Positions 10,128 to 22,414 of a stretch of DNA of 64,000 bases are shown piece by piece. Numbering within the stretch: position 1 is the stretch's first letter; each line of letters opens with the position of its first letter. The notes beneath the pieces are model-generated. The model worked only from the letters and a program-made list of their open reading frames with translations, was not told the DNA's origin and did no database searches. Origin of the DNA: Iris pallida. Lineage: Eukaryota > Streptophyta > Magnoliopsida > Asparagales > Iridaceae. A program made the translations under genes and the position numbers. The stretch spans positions 17,565,061 through 17,629,060 of the forward strand of contig JANAVB010002199.1 in assembly GCA_029216955.1 (NCBI GenBank), written 5' to 3'.

Positions 10128-10200
<73 letters not shown>
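10128..10200. repeat. (TA)n microsatellite
   Basis: About 36 TA units, uninterrupted here. The corresponding tract in the second assembly copy (about 27584-27655) has the same general length but many interruptions. Confidence 0.95.
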
Positions 10201-10201
<1 letters not shown>

Positions 10202-10679
10202 TTGTTTGCATTGTTTATATATACATATATATAGTATTATATTTAAGGTTAATAATTCATGGATAATAATATATGCACATAGATTTTTGACTTGGCTGGA
10301 TGCATTTTAGCTTTTTTTTTTTATAGCCTAGTTAGGGTGTTGCTAGTGACTAGTGTAGGCCACCCAAACCTAATCAAATCAACTCTGATTAAGCCCAAAC
10401 TTGGTCCACAGTTGCACAAGATATAGAAAACTTCAACCAAGCCTTACTTGACCCACGTGGTGCACACACAAGTGTGTGGACAGCACTCAACATTAGCATA
10501 TTTGTATTTTGGATTAAAGTGGTGGCCACCACTTTTAGTTGTCAAAACCACCTCCCCACTATCCCATTTGTCCTAAAACTTTGCCACAACCTTCCTCTTT
10601 CAACCCCCAACAGTCCTATTGTCATTTTAACCTCATTTTAACCCCCAACAATAAAATTTTGAGATGGAGCCCCTGCTGG
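10201..10679. other. Unassigned DNA, no gene
   Basis: Contains a 14 bp perfect palindrome GTGGTGGCCACCAC (about 10520) and CA-rich text. The plus-strand frame 10539-10883 is antisense to the gag fragment over most of its length and has no domain of its own. Confidence 0.5.
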
Positions 10680-11074
10680 AACCGCTGGGCTCAATCGAAC
10701 TCGGTCGCTACCAAGGTGGGAGCAAACCGACTAAGTCTCGAAAACTCGGCCGCATATCCGTCGACCGTCCTGTCCATCTGCTTCAGATTGGTGAACCTGG
10801 TCTGTAGATCGTACCGAGCTACAGCATCGAAATACTTGGTCTGGAATCTCTCTGAATACTGTCCAAGCAATAGGCGCCACTAATCCAGCGGCCTGCACCG
10901 CCCACCAGCTGCGGGCAAGATCCAATAACTGTAGGCGCACCACGGCCACCTTCTCGTTCTCTGGAGTCCTGGCTGCTTCTAGAATCACCTCTGTGTCCTG
11001 AAGCCAAGCGTCTGCGGCAATAGCATCTTCACTGCCGTCAAAGAAGGAAGGGTTCAAGCGCTTGAAGCTGTTGG
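10680..11074 (-). pseudogene. Broken Ty3-gypsy gag fragment (copy A)
   Basis: Minus-strand translation gives a retrotransposon gag segment: RLNPSFFDGSED, AADAWLQDTEVILEAA, ENEKVAVVRLQLLDLARSWW, then TVFREI. After a one-base shift it continues as YFDAVARYDL, TNLKQMDRTVDGYAAEF and SRLSRFAP. That order is the capsid-like region of plant gypsy gag. It starts after an upstream stop near 11080, ends about 10690, and lacks the zinc knuckle and all of pol. It differs clearly from the gag at 54391-55530, so it comes from another element. It is a relic, not an expressed gene. Confidence 0.85.
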
Positions 11075-11382
11075 CCGTGTGTTACCCTGATGACCTAATC
11101 CTCTGGTCAGAGCATCCTATACTGCCTGGTGCAATGCGTCACCTCGACGATCTTGAGAAGCTAACAATGACTGATGAGATCCACCAAAGTGTCATCATCA
11201 GGCTCTTGATGACAGATATTAGGCATGATACACGATTTCATGTTGCATTGCATACTAGATGATCGTATTTGACCTGTAATATTTACTTGTTTGTTTGTAT
11301 TCCCAACTAACGTGTGTATATGATTGACTGGACTTATTGCATGTTAGAGTCAACTAAAGTGTCGTAGATTCGACTCGGACTG
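11075..11382. other. Unassigned left flank of LARD1
   Basis: A plus-strand frame (11062-11262, 66 residues) is open but matches nothing I recognise. Bases 11378-11382 are GACTG, the left half of the LARD1 target-site duplication. Confidence 0.5.
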
Positions 11383-12243
11383 TGTAAGCCCCTGAATTTA
11401 GGGCTTATTTTTTTATTTTATAATCAATTAATTAGAATATTATTATTGATTATTATTTGATTTAATGCTCTTTACCATGACTTGGAATTCTAGAGCATCA
11501 GGGATGCCAGTCTCTGGAAACTTCCTTCTTGGAGTTTGTAGTAGGCGAGATTATCTTCATTTTGATATATCCTGTCTCACTCGAACTTGTTCCCTTGTAC
11601 TCTTTTTGCTTCGTGCAAGTTCGGGTCAATTTAGACCATTTTAATTATTAATTGAATTTCCACTCTTTTCCTGGATCTTCATATGCACGTTACCGTGATT
11701 TTAATTTAGGAGCACCAGACTAGTCATTCTCTGAAACCAACTTGTCATGCCTGATCTACTCGAGACGCTCTTCACCCATGACCTTCGTGTCCCACTCAGA
11801 CACACCCTCTTGTGCTCCATTTTCTTCGCACAACTTTCGGTTCAATTTAGGCCAATTAAATATCTGTCGTAAAACCTGATTTAATTTCCCATTTAATTTC
11901 GGGACCCGACATCGACCCAACCTAGTCGACCCCAAATATGGACATGGCCCATACGAAGCCTACTACCCACATGAAATTTGTGTCCCATTTATTGGAGTCC
12001 CCGTATATTATTTATTTACCCATGATTAGAAATCCCTATTTTTAATTCGAATATTGCCTCTTGTCCGATTTTGGCCCGACCCGGCTCGACCGAACCCGAA
12101 CCCAAGCTCCCTGTTGTCCTCTCATGACTGCCTAAGTACCCCACATAATTTCCTTATTTTTTTCCTATTTTGGAAATATCCACTTTTCTCTCTTCTCTCT
12201 CTCTCTCTAAATATTTCTCTGTCTCTCTCTCTCTATATATACC

Positions 12244-12292
<49 letters not shown>

Positions 12293-13559
12293 GGATAACT
12301 TCCCCTCTCTCATCCTCACCACACTCTCTCTCACAACACCATCAGCCGACCTATCCTTCCCCCTCTCTCATTCTCTCTCTAAATATCTCCTAAATATCTC
12401 TCTCTCTCACTCTTTATATAATATATTACACACATATATATATTATAATCTCTCTCTCTCTCCTTTCCCATCACACAAGCAAAACCCCCCTCCCTCACTC
12501 CCGTACTGGTGCAGCACACCCCCCCCCAAAGTTTTCTTCTACTTCTCCTCCATGTTCTTCTTCTTCATTTTTTCTTTAACACAACAACACCACCCTCACC
12601 ATCAAACCACCAACACCATCACCATGGCCATCCTCCTCCTCCCGAGCACCAACTCCTCGGCCTCCTCCCCTGGCCGGAGCTCGGCCGCCCATGGCCGAGA
12701 GCTCCCCGAGCTCCTCCCTCCTCCTCCGAGCTTCTCCTCCTCCTCCTTCCAAACACATCCACACCACCATCACTACTCACCATCACCATCATCAACTCCA
12801 TCCCCACCACCATGCAACACCACCACCGCCACCATCTCCTCCACCACTCCGCACCCCACCGCGCCGAGGCCACCGCCGGCGCCGCGCCGCCGCCTTGGCC
12901 GGCCTCCGCCGCGCGAGGCAGCCCGCAGCAGCAGCATGCAGCGCAGCTGCAGCAAGAAGCAGCTGCTGCAGCAGCAGCGCCGCCGCCGCGCGCTCCGCCG
13001 CGCGCCACCGCGGCCGGCCGCCACCGCCGGCGAGCCACCCTTGGCCCGGCGCACCTCCGGCGAGCCACCCCGTGGCCAACGCCCGCTTCCCCGACGTGTT
13101 AAACACACGATTCGTGCGTTTGGCACGAGATTCCGTCGGCGCGCGAGTTTTGAACTCGAAAATGGCGCTCCGTCGCAGCAAGTTCGTGCACGTTTTTCGA
13201 GAAATCCGACCGTTGGATCGGTGAACTTTTTGTTCCGTCGCAATCTCGGTATATCCCTCTTCACCTCTGTCAATTTTCGTCCGTTAATTTCGTCGTTTGA
13301 TACATCAAAACCGGCCACCAAGTTGACGTTTTAATTTGTACTTTTGGACAGTTTTGCGACGCCAACTTCGCGGGTTCGTATCTTCGTCGTCGCAGCTCCG
13401 TTTTGTGCGCCACCAGTTTCGGTGCACAGCTGGTATAATCCTCTTCCTGCCCCTTTAGATTTCATTTCAGTTTGAGCTTGTTAGGTCGGTCGAATTCGAC
13501 GCCAAAGTTGGCCAGTTCGAATTCTTAGTGTTGCACTTGTTAAATTCCATTTTTGAACC

Positions 13560-14001
13560 CGGGACTCCGGATTCAATTTCTGACACCACCAGTAGACTCG
13601 TGGCGTCGTTCTGGCATGTTTTCATATAAAGTTTGCTTGATTTGGAGAACGTGGGCCCTGGCACGTATTTCGGTGCAAAGCAGGTCCCACTTTCTGAGTC
13701 AACGGGTCTTTTTGACGCCGGCTCATCGGAATCCAATTTCGGATATACCGTTGAGTTCGTATCGTCATTCTGGACTCGTTGACATATAATTTGCTGAATT
13801 TTGAAGACATTTGCTCCGGCACGCATTTCCGTGCAAACCGGATTCCAAATTCCTCGTCAACGGACCAATTTGAGATCGGGTCAACGGAATCCAATTCTGG
13901 ATATACTGTTGGGTTCGTATCGTCATTCTGGATTCGTGGACATATAATTTGTTAGGTTTTGTGCACTTTTATTTCGGCATTTTTCGGTACAAAGTGTGTC
14001 C
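13560..14001 (+). repeat. Three degenerate tandem units inside the LARD1 LTR
   Basis: Units start at about 13560, 13729 and 13886 (spacing about 169 and 157). Each runs GGAATCCAATT-like, then GTATCGTCATTCTGG, CATATAATTTG, a CGGCACGCATTTC-like block, and GTGCAAA or GTACAAAG. Counterparts lie at about 19723-20162, 31007-31450 and 37195-37638, and in reverse in both LARD2 LTRs. Confidence 0.75.
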
Positions 14002-14244
14002 AACGGCGGACATCATTTTGGTCCGAAATTACTGTTTTGCCCCTGTGTCCAAATTGGACTTTTGGACAGGCTATCCTAGCTGATTTGACCATTCTGGACA
14101 CGTTGGTGATGTTAGTTTCATCATCCGACAACATCTGTATATTTCTTCCTTTTTTGTGTCACCCTATTATATAATATTTTCTCCTTCTGGTTGTTTTAGA
14201 GACCCGTCGATTTCAGTGATTTCTAAATCACTGAAATTCATAAG

Positions 14245-14600
14245 TTGACCTTGTAGAGGTTTATAGAGACTAGCTTGACCATGGTTGACTATTTGACTAG
14301 ACGTCGAAGTAGAGTCAACATTTGACCTAGGTTAGACTAGTTTTGACCCTGGTTGACCACAGTTGACTATTTTGACCAAAGTCAACCGAAGTCAACCGTA
14401 GCCTAAAATTTACTAGAACTGGACCGAAGTTGACCAGTTGACCCAAAGTCAACTGTTAGTCAACGTTAGTCAAGTTTGACCTAGAGTTGACCTAGGATTG
14501 ACCAGAGTTGACCAGTTGACCAAAAGTCAACTGTAAGTCGACCATTGACTTAGATTGACCTAGTTTGATTTGTTTTGACTTGTCTTGACCTAGTTTGACT
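14245..14600 (+). repeat. Dense TTGAC/GTCAA array in the LARD1 LTR (W-box-like)
   Basis: I count about 28 TTGAC pentamers, both strands together, in 356 bases. Most are followed by C or T, which is the W-box core (TTGACC/T) bound by WRKY factors. Fewer than one would be expected by chance. The array could be a promoter/enhancer module or a degenerate short tandem repeat without function. Confidence 0.85.
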
Positions 14601-15709
14601 TAGTATGACTTGATTTACTTCCAAACCCTTATATTGATACAGTATTCCACCTATAGGTCCTCGAGGCACTGTTCTTGGACCAGTTGACATATTCCACCAG
14701 ATCTCAGGCGAGTACATTCTCTGACACTTTTCCAATTTATGCTGATTGATATAATCCATGTAATTAGTGTAGATATGCTTGTTCTCGACACATTGGTCAC
14801 ACGGGTTGGTATTCATGGATCCCGACATGAGGTGTTATTCCTTGTTGTCTTGGTATGTCTTGTGCAAGCCCCCTTGTAGTTCTTGTGCAGTACATGGACG
14901 CCGATTCTCGAGGAGATTTGCTCCCTTCTCGTAGAATCCCGCGTCGTGACGTGTTGTTTGGATCCACTCTACCAGTCGGGGACGGGGAGTATTAGTGTAG
15001 ACATGTGGTCATTATCCACCTTGTTATTCTTGTAGATCTTGTGAGTGTTAATCATACACCCCACGTATGATTAACCAGGCCAGTAGACCTTGTGCAAGAC
15101 CCAAGCCGGCCACATGTTGTAGCTAGTATTCACACACCTAGATATATGATTCTTGATTCTTGTACATGCCATGATCAGTTTACTTGCCTTGTTCTAGCTC
15201 TAGTTTTACAGCTTACCTTGCCATGATTCTCACATGTACATTCCATGATTTTCTTGTATATACTCTCTATTTACAGATTATAGCTTTTGTCATATCTTGT
15301 GAAATGTTGTTAGTGGATTGTGCTCGTTCCATCCTGACTGGATATGTTGACAAAATTTTAGGAGTAGTTGTGCCTCAGTATTTGGACTTCATGATGTTGC
15401 TAGCTGAGGTGGATCTCACTATTCTTCTATGTGAGTTGCCTGGTAGTTATCCTTAGTTAGTTTGTTGTTCATTCTTTATTTCCTGTCTTATGATCCTTGT
15501 AGACTATAGTTGTTCTAGTGATATTGTTATTATTTCTTGTCTTATCTTCCTTAGTTTTCGTGATGTGACATGAGTACATTTCATAGATATGGATCTTAGA
15601 TGTTGTAGTTAGTATAGAATACTGGACAGCGTTCTACCGCCGATACCGCGGCGTAGGCTGGGCGTGGCCCACGTATTCGTACCCGTATATCCGGGTGCGG
15701 ATCGTGACA

Positions 15710-17543
15710 CGTTTTTAGTGGTGGCCCATGCAGGTCAGTCTTTGCAATTAATGCGAAGTCGTGGTAGTATGTGAGCTTATCTGTACTACTGCGAGCCTGT
15801 CCTAGGATTAAGGTTGAGTAATGGAATAATTTAGGATTTTGGTACTCAGTCACATATTAGGAACTCTTGGTAGATTCCAGGGATGACCCCTAGGAATCTT
15901 GTTTTGAAGGCTTTCAAATCTTTTTCCACTTGTTTCCATTCGTCATGATTTCTGAAATATCTGTCTGTATCAAACTTTATTCCTTCTTGGGATGAGTTTG
16001 TGGACCCCAGAGGAAGGTATAAGTTGGACTTGTATATCATCTAGGTTGGGGAGAGAATATGATTTATCAACCTCGTATCATGGTCGAGGTTTGTTTTAGA
16101 TTATATTTCACCATTTTCTATCTTGACCTAGGTAGTACACTCGGGACTTTCCCTGAGATTTTCCTCTGAACCCTATCTCAGAAGTTGTTTCCGTTGTTTC
16201 TATAAACTTACCCTTGACTTGTTGAAATTTAAGTTTTAATATTCGTTGTTGACCTTTGATTTTGTTTCGGATAATTCTTTTAAGAATTGAGTTAAGATAT
16301 CCTGATAAACATATTTTGGACGAGGACGATGAGAACGGTAAGTGTCTACTTTACTTATGGAGTTTGGAATTTATCGCAGTCATATTAGCTAGCCTGACAG
16401 GGACATGGAGCCTGATTTTGGATATACTATCCTAGTTATGGAATTTAGATTCTCTTGCAGCCATACCGGTTGGCGTGGTAAAGAATCTAGATGACATGAT
16501 TATAGGGTGTATACCTTGGTTATGGACTCTATCGTTTATTGTAGCTATGTTTACTGGCGTGGCGTAAATTCTGGCAACATGATTTTGGATAGGCGTGTAT
16601 GGTTATCAGGTCATATCTTAAGTTGATTCACTTCTTTACCAATTAAGCAAGATAATTCCTACCATTATTTCTTGTTTATCATTATTTTCTCTCCCTTCGC
16701 ATGATGATTTTCTCATCTTGCCGTCATTTCCTTTGCCTTGTTTGGTTATGTCTTGATTACACAAATCACCTACATCATATCTACATCTGACATCTACACT
16801 TGGAAACTTTGAAAATTTTGAAAATTTTATATCTAAATTGTTTCTTAAATTTCGATACTGTTAAGATTTTAATTCCCTTTTGTCCATGACCAATCAATTT
16901 TGGTCGTCTTTTTATCGTGCCAAGAGTCTTGATTGCTGACTAGACTCTAGATGACTTCAATTTCCTTTGTGACTTGGGTTCCTTCCTAATAGTGCTTTTA
17001 GGACTTTGATTTCGAATTCATGATTTTATCGTTTTTCATAACTGAACTTGGATCTTGATCGTGCTTATGTGACCTATAATCCGATTTCTATCAAATCTAT
17101 CTCTCAATCGTGCTATTCTCAAATTTTTCTCTCCATTTGCTTCTCTTAGCCTTGTTTTAGATTATGACTATCTGACTTTGATTTTCATGATCTTGATAAT
17201 CTTAACCCTAAATCTAATCTTCATCGAGCTGAAATCCTGTTAATCAATGTTTGACTCGATTGTAACCGGACGAAGCTCAAGTTTTGATTTCGTTGTCATA
17301 TCTAATCGTGCCCCAATGACTTGACTTATTTCTGAAATCATGCACATATAATTTTGTTCATATCATGATTCTATCGTGCCAAATCCCTCATCGTGCCTGA
17401 ACAATTGTAAATCGATTTTCTTGATCGTGCAAACTCGTCATTCTTGAATCGTGCCTAAAATATTGCCTAAATCTTCTATCATGTTTTAACCCCACTACCA
17501 ACCTTTAATTTCGAGGACGAAATTTTTATAAGGTGGGTATGAT
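15710..17543 (+). other. LARD1 interior (copy A), 1.83 kb, non-coding
   Basis: It starts directly after the LTR with CGTTTTTAGTGGTGGCCCATGCAGG, the place of the primer-binding site. It ends with TTCGAGGACGAAATTTTT and a purine-rich AAGGTGGG before the 3' LTR. No frame carries gag or pol motifs. Bases about 16910-17460 hold eight ATCGTGC words. A short antisense frame (15846-16040) is present but is not supported as a gene. Confidence 0.8.
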
Positions 17544-18398
17544 TGTAAGCCCCTGAATTTAGGGCTTATTTTTTTATTTTAATAATCAATTAATTAGAAT
17601 ATTATTATTTGATTATTATTTGATTTAATGCTCTTTACCATGACTTGGAATTCTAGAGCATCAGGGATGCCAGTCTCTGGAAACTTCCTTCTTGGAGTTT
17701 GTAGTAGGCGAGATTATCTTCATTTTGATATATCCTGTCTCACTCGAACTTGTTCCCTTGTACTTTTTTGCTTCGCGCAAGTTCGGGTCAATTTAGACCA
17801 TTTTAATTATTAAATTTCCACTCTTTTCCTGGATCTTCATATGCACGTTACCGTGACTTTTAATTTAGGAGCACCAGACTAGTCATTCTCTCGAAACCAA
17901 CTTGTCATGCCTGATCTACTCGAGACGCTCTTCACCCATGACCTTCGTGTCCCACTCAGACACACCTCTTGTGCTCCATTTTCTTCGCACAACTTTCGGT
18001 TCAATTTAGGCCAATTAAATATCTGTCGTAAAACCTGATTTAATTTCCCATTTAATTTCGGGACCCGACATCGACCCAACCTAGTCGACCCCAAATATGG
18101 ACATGGCCCATACGAAGCCTACTACCCACATGAAATTTGTGTCCCATTTATTGGAGTCCCCGTATATATTTATTTACCCATGATTAGAAATCCCTATTTT
18201 TAATTCGAATATTGCCTCTTGTCCGATTTTGGCCCGACCCGGCTCGACCGAACCCGAACCCAAGCTCCCTGTTGTCCTCTCATGACTGCCTAAGTACCCC
18301 ACATAATTTCCTTATTTTTTTCCTATTTTGGAAATATCCACTTTTCTCTCTTCTCTCTCTCTCTCTAAATATTTCTCTGTCTCTCTCTCTATATATAC

Positions 18399-18438
<40 letters not shown>

Positions 18439-21400
18439 TATATGGATAACTTCCCCTCTCTCATCCTCACCACACTCTCTCTCACAACACCATCAGCCGA
18501 CCTATCCTTCCCCCTCTCTCATTCTCTCTCTAAATATCTCCTAAATATCTCTCTCTCTCTCACTCTTTATATAATATATATTACACACATATATATATTA
18601 TAATCTCTCTCTCTCTCCTTTCCCATCACACAAGCAAAACCCCCCTCCCTCACTCCCGTACTGGTGCAGCACACCCCCCCCCAAAGTTTTCTTCTACTTC
18701 TCCTCCATGTTCTTCTTCTTCTTCATTTTTTCTTTAACACAACAACACCACCCTCACCATCAAACCACCCACCATCACCATGGCCATCTCCTCCTCCTCC
18801 CGAGCACCAACTCCTCGGCCTCCTCCCCTGGCCGGAGCTCGGCCGCCCATGGCCGAGAGCTCCCCGAGCTCCTCCCTCCTCCTCCCCGAGCTTCTCCTCC
18901 TCCCCTTCCAAACACATCCACACCACCATCACTACTCACCATCACCATCATCAACTCCATCCCCACCACCATGCAAACACCACCACCGCCACCATCTCCT
19001 CCACCACTCCGCACCCCACCGCGCCGAGGCCACCGCCGGCGCCGCCGCCGCCTTGGCCGGCCTCCGCCGCGCGAGGCAGCCCGCAGCAGCAGCATGCAGC
19101 GCAGCTGCAGCAAGAAGCAGCTGCTGCAGCAGCAGCGCGCGCCGCCGCGCGCTCCGCCGCGCGCCACCGCGGCCGGCCGCCACCGCCGGCGAGCCACCCT
19201 TGGCCCGGCGCACCTCCGGCGAGCCACCCCGTGGCCAACGCCCGCTTCCCCGACGTGTTAAACACACGATTCGTGCGTTTGGCACGAGATTCCGTCGGCG
19301 CGCGCGAGTTTTGAACTCGAAAATGGCGCTCCGTCGCAGCAAGTTCGTGCACGTTTTTCGAGAAATCCGACCGTTGGATCGGTGAACTTTTTGTTCCGTC
19401 GCAATCTCGGTATATCCTCTTCACCTCTGTCAATTTTCGTCCGTTAATTTCGTCGTTTGATACATCAAAACCGGCCACCAAGTTGACGTTTTAATTTGTA
19501 CTGTTTTGGACAGTTTGCGACGCCAACTTCGCGGGTTGTATCTTCGTCGTCGCAGCTCCGTTTTGTGCGCCACCAGTTTCGGTGCACAGCTGGTATAATC
19601 CTCTTCCTGCCCCCTTTAGATTTCATTTCAGTTTGAGCTTGTTAGGTCGGTCGAATTCGACGCCAAAGTTGGCCAGTTCGAATTCTTAGTGTTGCACTTG
19701 TTAAATTCCATTTTTGAACCCGGGACTCCGGATTCAATTTCTGACACCACCAGACTCGTGGCGTCGTTCTGGCATGTTTTCATATAAAGTTTGCTTGATT
19801 TGGAGAACGTGGGCCCTGGCACGTATTTCGGTGCAAAGCAGGTCCCACTTTCTGAGTCAACGGGTCTTTTTGACGCCGGCTCATCGGAATCCAATTTCGG
19901 ATATACCGTTGAGTTCGTATCGTCATTCTGGACTCGTTGACATATAATTTGCTGAATTTTGAAGACATTTGCTCCGGCACGCATTTCCGTGCAAACCGGA
20001 TTCCAAATGTCCTCGTCAACGGACCAATTTGAGATCGGGTCAACGGAATCCAATTCTGGATATACTGTTGGGTTCGTATCGTCATTCTGGATTCGTGGAC
20101 ATATAATTTGTTAGGTTTTGTGCACTTTTATTTCGGCACATTTTTCGGTACAAAGTGTGTCCAACGGCGGACATCATTTTGGTCCGAAATTACTGTTTTG
20201 CCCCTGTGTCCAAATTGGACTTTTGGACAGGCTATCCTAGCTGATTTGACCATTCTGGACACGTTGGTGATGTTAGTTTCATCATCCGACAACATCTGTA
20301 TATTTCTTCCTTTTTTGTGTCACCCTATTATTATAATATTTTCTCCTTCTGGTTGTTTTAGAGACCCGTCGATTTCAGTGATTTCTAAATCACTGAAATT
20401 CATAAGTTGACCTTGTAGAGGTTTATAGAGACTAGCTTGACCATGGTTGACTATTTTGACTAGACGTCGAAGTAGAGTCAACATTTGACCTAGGTTAGAC
20501 TAGTTTTGACCCTGGTTGACCACAGTTGACTATTTTGACCAAAGTCAACCGAAGTCAACCGTAGCCTAAAATTTACTAGAACTGGACCGAAGTTGACCAG
20601 TTGACCCAAAGTCAACTGTTAGTCAACGTTAGTCAAGTTTGACCTAGAGTTGACCTAGGATTGACCAGAGTTGACCAGTTGACCAAAAGTCAACTGTAAG
20701 TCGACCATTGACTTAGATTGACCTAGTTTGATTTGTTTTGACTTGTCTTGACCTAGTTTGACTTAGTATGACTTGATTTACTTCCAAACCCTTATATTGA
20801 TACAGTATTCCACCTATAGGTCCTCGAGGCACTGTTCTTGGACCAGTTGACATATTCCACCAGATCTCAGGCGAGTACATTCTCTGACACTTTTCCAATT
20901 TATGCTGATTGATATAATCCATGTAATTAGTGTAGATATGCTTGTTCTCGACACATTGGTCACACGGGTTGGTATTCATGGATCCCGACATGAGGTGTTT
21001 TCCTTGTTGTCTTGGTATGTCTTGTGCAAGCCCCCTTGTAGTTCTTGTGCAGTACATGGACGCCGATTCTCGAGGAGATTTGCTCCCTTCTCGTAGAATC
21101 CCGCGTCGTGACGTGTCTTGTTTGGATCCACTCTACCAGTCGGGGACGGGAGTATTAGTGTAGACATGTGGTCATTATCCACCTTGTTATTCTTGTAGAT
21201 CTTGTGAGTGTTAATCATACACCCACGTATGATTAACCAGGCCAGTAGACCTTGTGCAGACCCAAGCCGGCCACATGTTGTAGCTAGTATCACACACCTA
21301 GATATATGATTCTTGATTCTTGTACATGCCATGATCAGTTTATGCCTTTGCTCTAGTTTCTTTTACAGCTTACCTTGCCATGATCTCACATGTACATTCC

Positions 21401-21842
21401 ATGATTTTCTTGTATATACTCTTATTTACAGATTAGCTTTTGTCATATCTTGTGAAATGTTGTTAGTGGATTGTGCTCGTTCCATCCTGACTGGATATGT
21501 TGACAAAATTTTAGGAGTATTTGTGCCTCAGTATTTGGACTTCATGATGTTGCTAGCTGAGGTGGATCTCACTATTCTTCTATGTGAGTTGCCTGGTAGT
21601 TATCCTTAGTTAGTTTGTTTGTTCATTCTTTATTTTCCTGTCTTATGATCCTTGTAGACTATAGTTGTTCTAGTGATATTGTTATTATTTCTTGTCTTAT
21701 CTTCCTAGTTTTCGTGATGTGACATGAGTACATTTCATAGATATGGATCTTAGATGTTGTAGTTAGTATAGAATACTGGACAGCGTTCTACCGCCGATAC
21801 CGCGGCGTAGGCTGGGCGTGGCCCACGTATTCGTACCCGTAT
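17544..21842 (+). repeat. LARD1 3' LTR (copy A), truncated at the gap
   Basis: Nearly identical to 11383-15709 apart from small indels. It breaks off at ACCCGTAT, where the N run begins. Confidence 0.9.
20407..20763 (+). repeat. TTGAC array in the LARD1 3' LTR (copy A)
   Basis: Same module as 14245-14600, with one additional T in a TTTTGACTAG stretch. Confidence 0.8.
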
Positions 21843-21855
21843 NNNNNNNNNNNNN
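21843..21855. other. Assembly gap of exactly 13 N
   Basis: Thirteen Ns separate the two near-identical 17.5 kb blocks. Optical-map (Bionano) hybrid scaffolding writes a 13-N gap where two contigs are placed as overlapping, which fits the repeated flanks. Confidence 0.95.
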
Positions 21856-21926
21856 CTCTAAAACCGACAAATTCAGTACCCAAAGTCTAATTATATAAAA
21901 TCTGGTACCTTTATACAAAATAACCC
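21856..21926. mobile_element. Truncated right part of the MITE (copy B)
   Basis: Corresponds to 4355-4427. The contig begins here, so the left part is missing. Confidence 0.85.
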
Positions 21927-22414
21927 TAAAATTTCTGTAGTATTATAGTTTGCTAAAAATCTAAGTTTGGTATTATGATTCAATAATGCGCCTTCATGAT
22001 TAAATGTACATAGTCAGTATTTCAATTTTTTATTAAAAAAAATATAAGTCAATGTCTCTCGTGCATGCACATCCAATTAAAATAAATACTGCTTGTCAAA
22101 TCATGATTGCTTTAGGTTGCAAGCAATCAAGAATGATTTTAAAACAATGCCACGAGTGTCACGCTGTTGTCCACAAGTGTTTATAAATAAAACGTAGCTA
22201 AAAGTGGTCTGTCACCAAATTAATATAAGTAACTAATAAATAACTCATTTGGTGCCAAGTGGGGCTAATGAGTTTTTTATTTTATGAAAATGATGTGACT
22301 TTTACCGGTTACAGCGGTTCCTTTGAAAACAAACACAAAACCAACCACCAAACGTACGATTTGCTTAATTAACTATATTATATTTGTAAATTTAAACAAT
22401 ATACTGTGTATATG

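Larger units (their letters stand above)
11383..15709 (+). repeat. LARD1 5' LTR (copy A), 4327 bp
   Basis: The LTR begins TGTAAGCC and ends GATCGTGACA. In order it holds a pyrimidine and TA microsatellite block (about 12190-12292), a GC-rich block with CAG/CTG runs (about 12610-13085), three tandem units (13560-14001), and the TTGAC array (14245-14600). The long Pro/Ser/His-rich frames across 12291-13334 are low-complexity by-products of the GC-rich block. Such blocks fit a promoter and untranslated leader better than a protein gene. Confidence 0.85.
4355..21842. repeat. Copy A of a 17.5 kb near-identical direct duplication
   Basis: This block reappears in the same order and orientation at 21856-39331. 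Copy A ends abruptly inside the LARD1 3' LTR at the N run. From about 10.45 to 14 kb the two copies keep a constant offset of 17447. Between 4.4 and 10.4 kb they differ by many small indels, mostly in homopolymers and microsatellites. Two overlapping contig ends placed on either side of a 13-N gap are the simplest explanation. Features in this block should not be counted twice. Confidence 0.9.
11383..21842 (+). mobile_element. LARD1 non-coding LTR retrotransposon, copy A, cut by the gap
   Basis: This is the same element seen complete at 28830-39352. It starts TGTAAGCCCCTG after GACTG, has a full 5' LTR and interior, and a 3' LTR that stops at the N run ten bases short of its end. No gag or pol frame exists in the interior. 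Treat it as the same locus as the second copy. Confidence 0.9.

Noticed and set aside
12291..13334. Open frame of 347 codons rich in Pro, Ser, His and Thr, repeated at 29738-30781
   Set aside because: It lies in the LARD LTR across CT/TA microsatellites and a GC-rich CAG/CTG block. All frames on both strands are open there, the translations are low complexity, and small indels in the other LTR copies destroy the frame.
15846..16040. Antisense frame of 64 codons in the LARD1 interior with partial similarity in LARD2 (around 61340-61530)
   Set aside because: It is antisense to the element, short, and the similarity follows DNA-level conservation including compensating indels; no domain is recognised.
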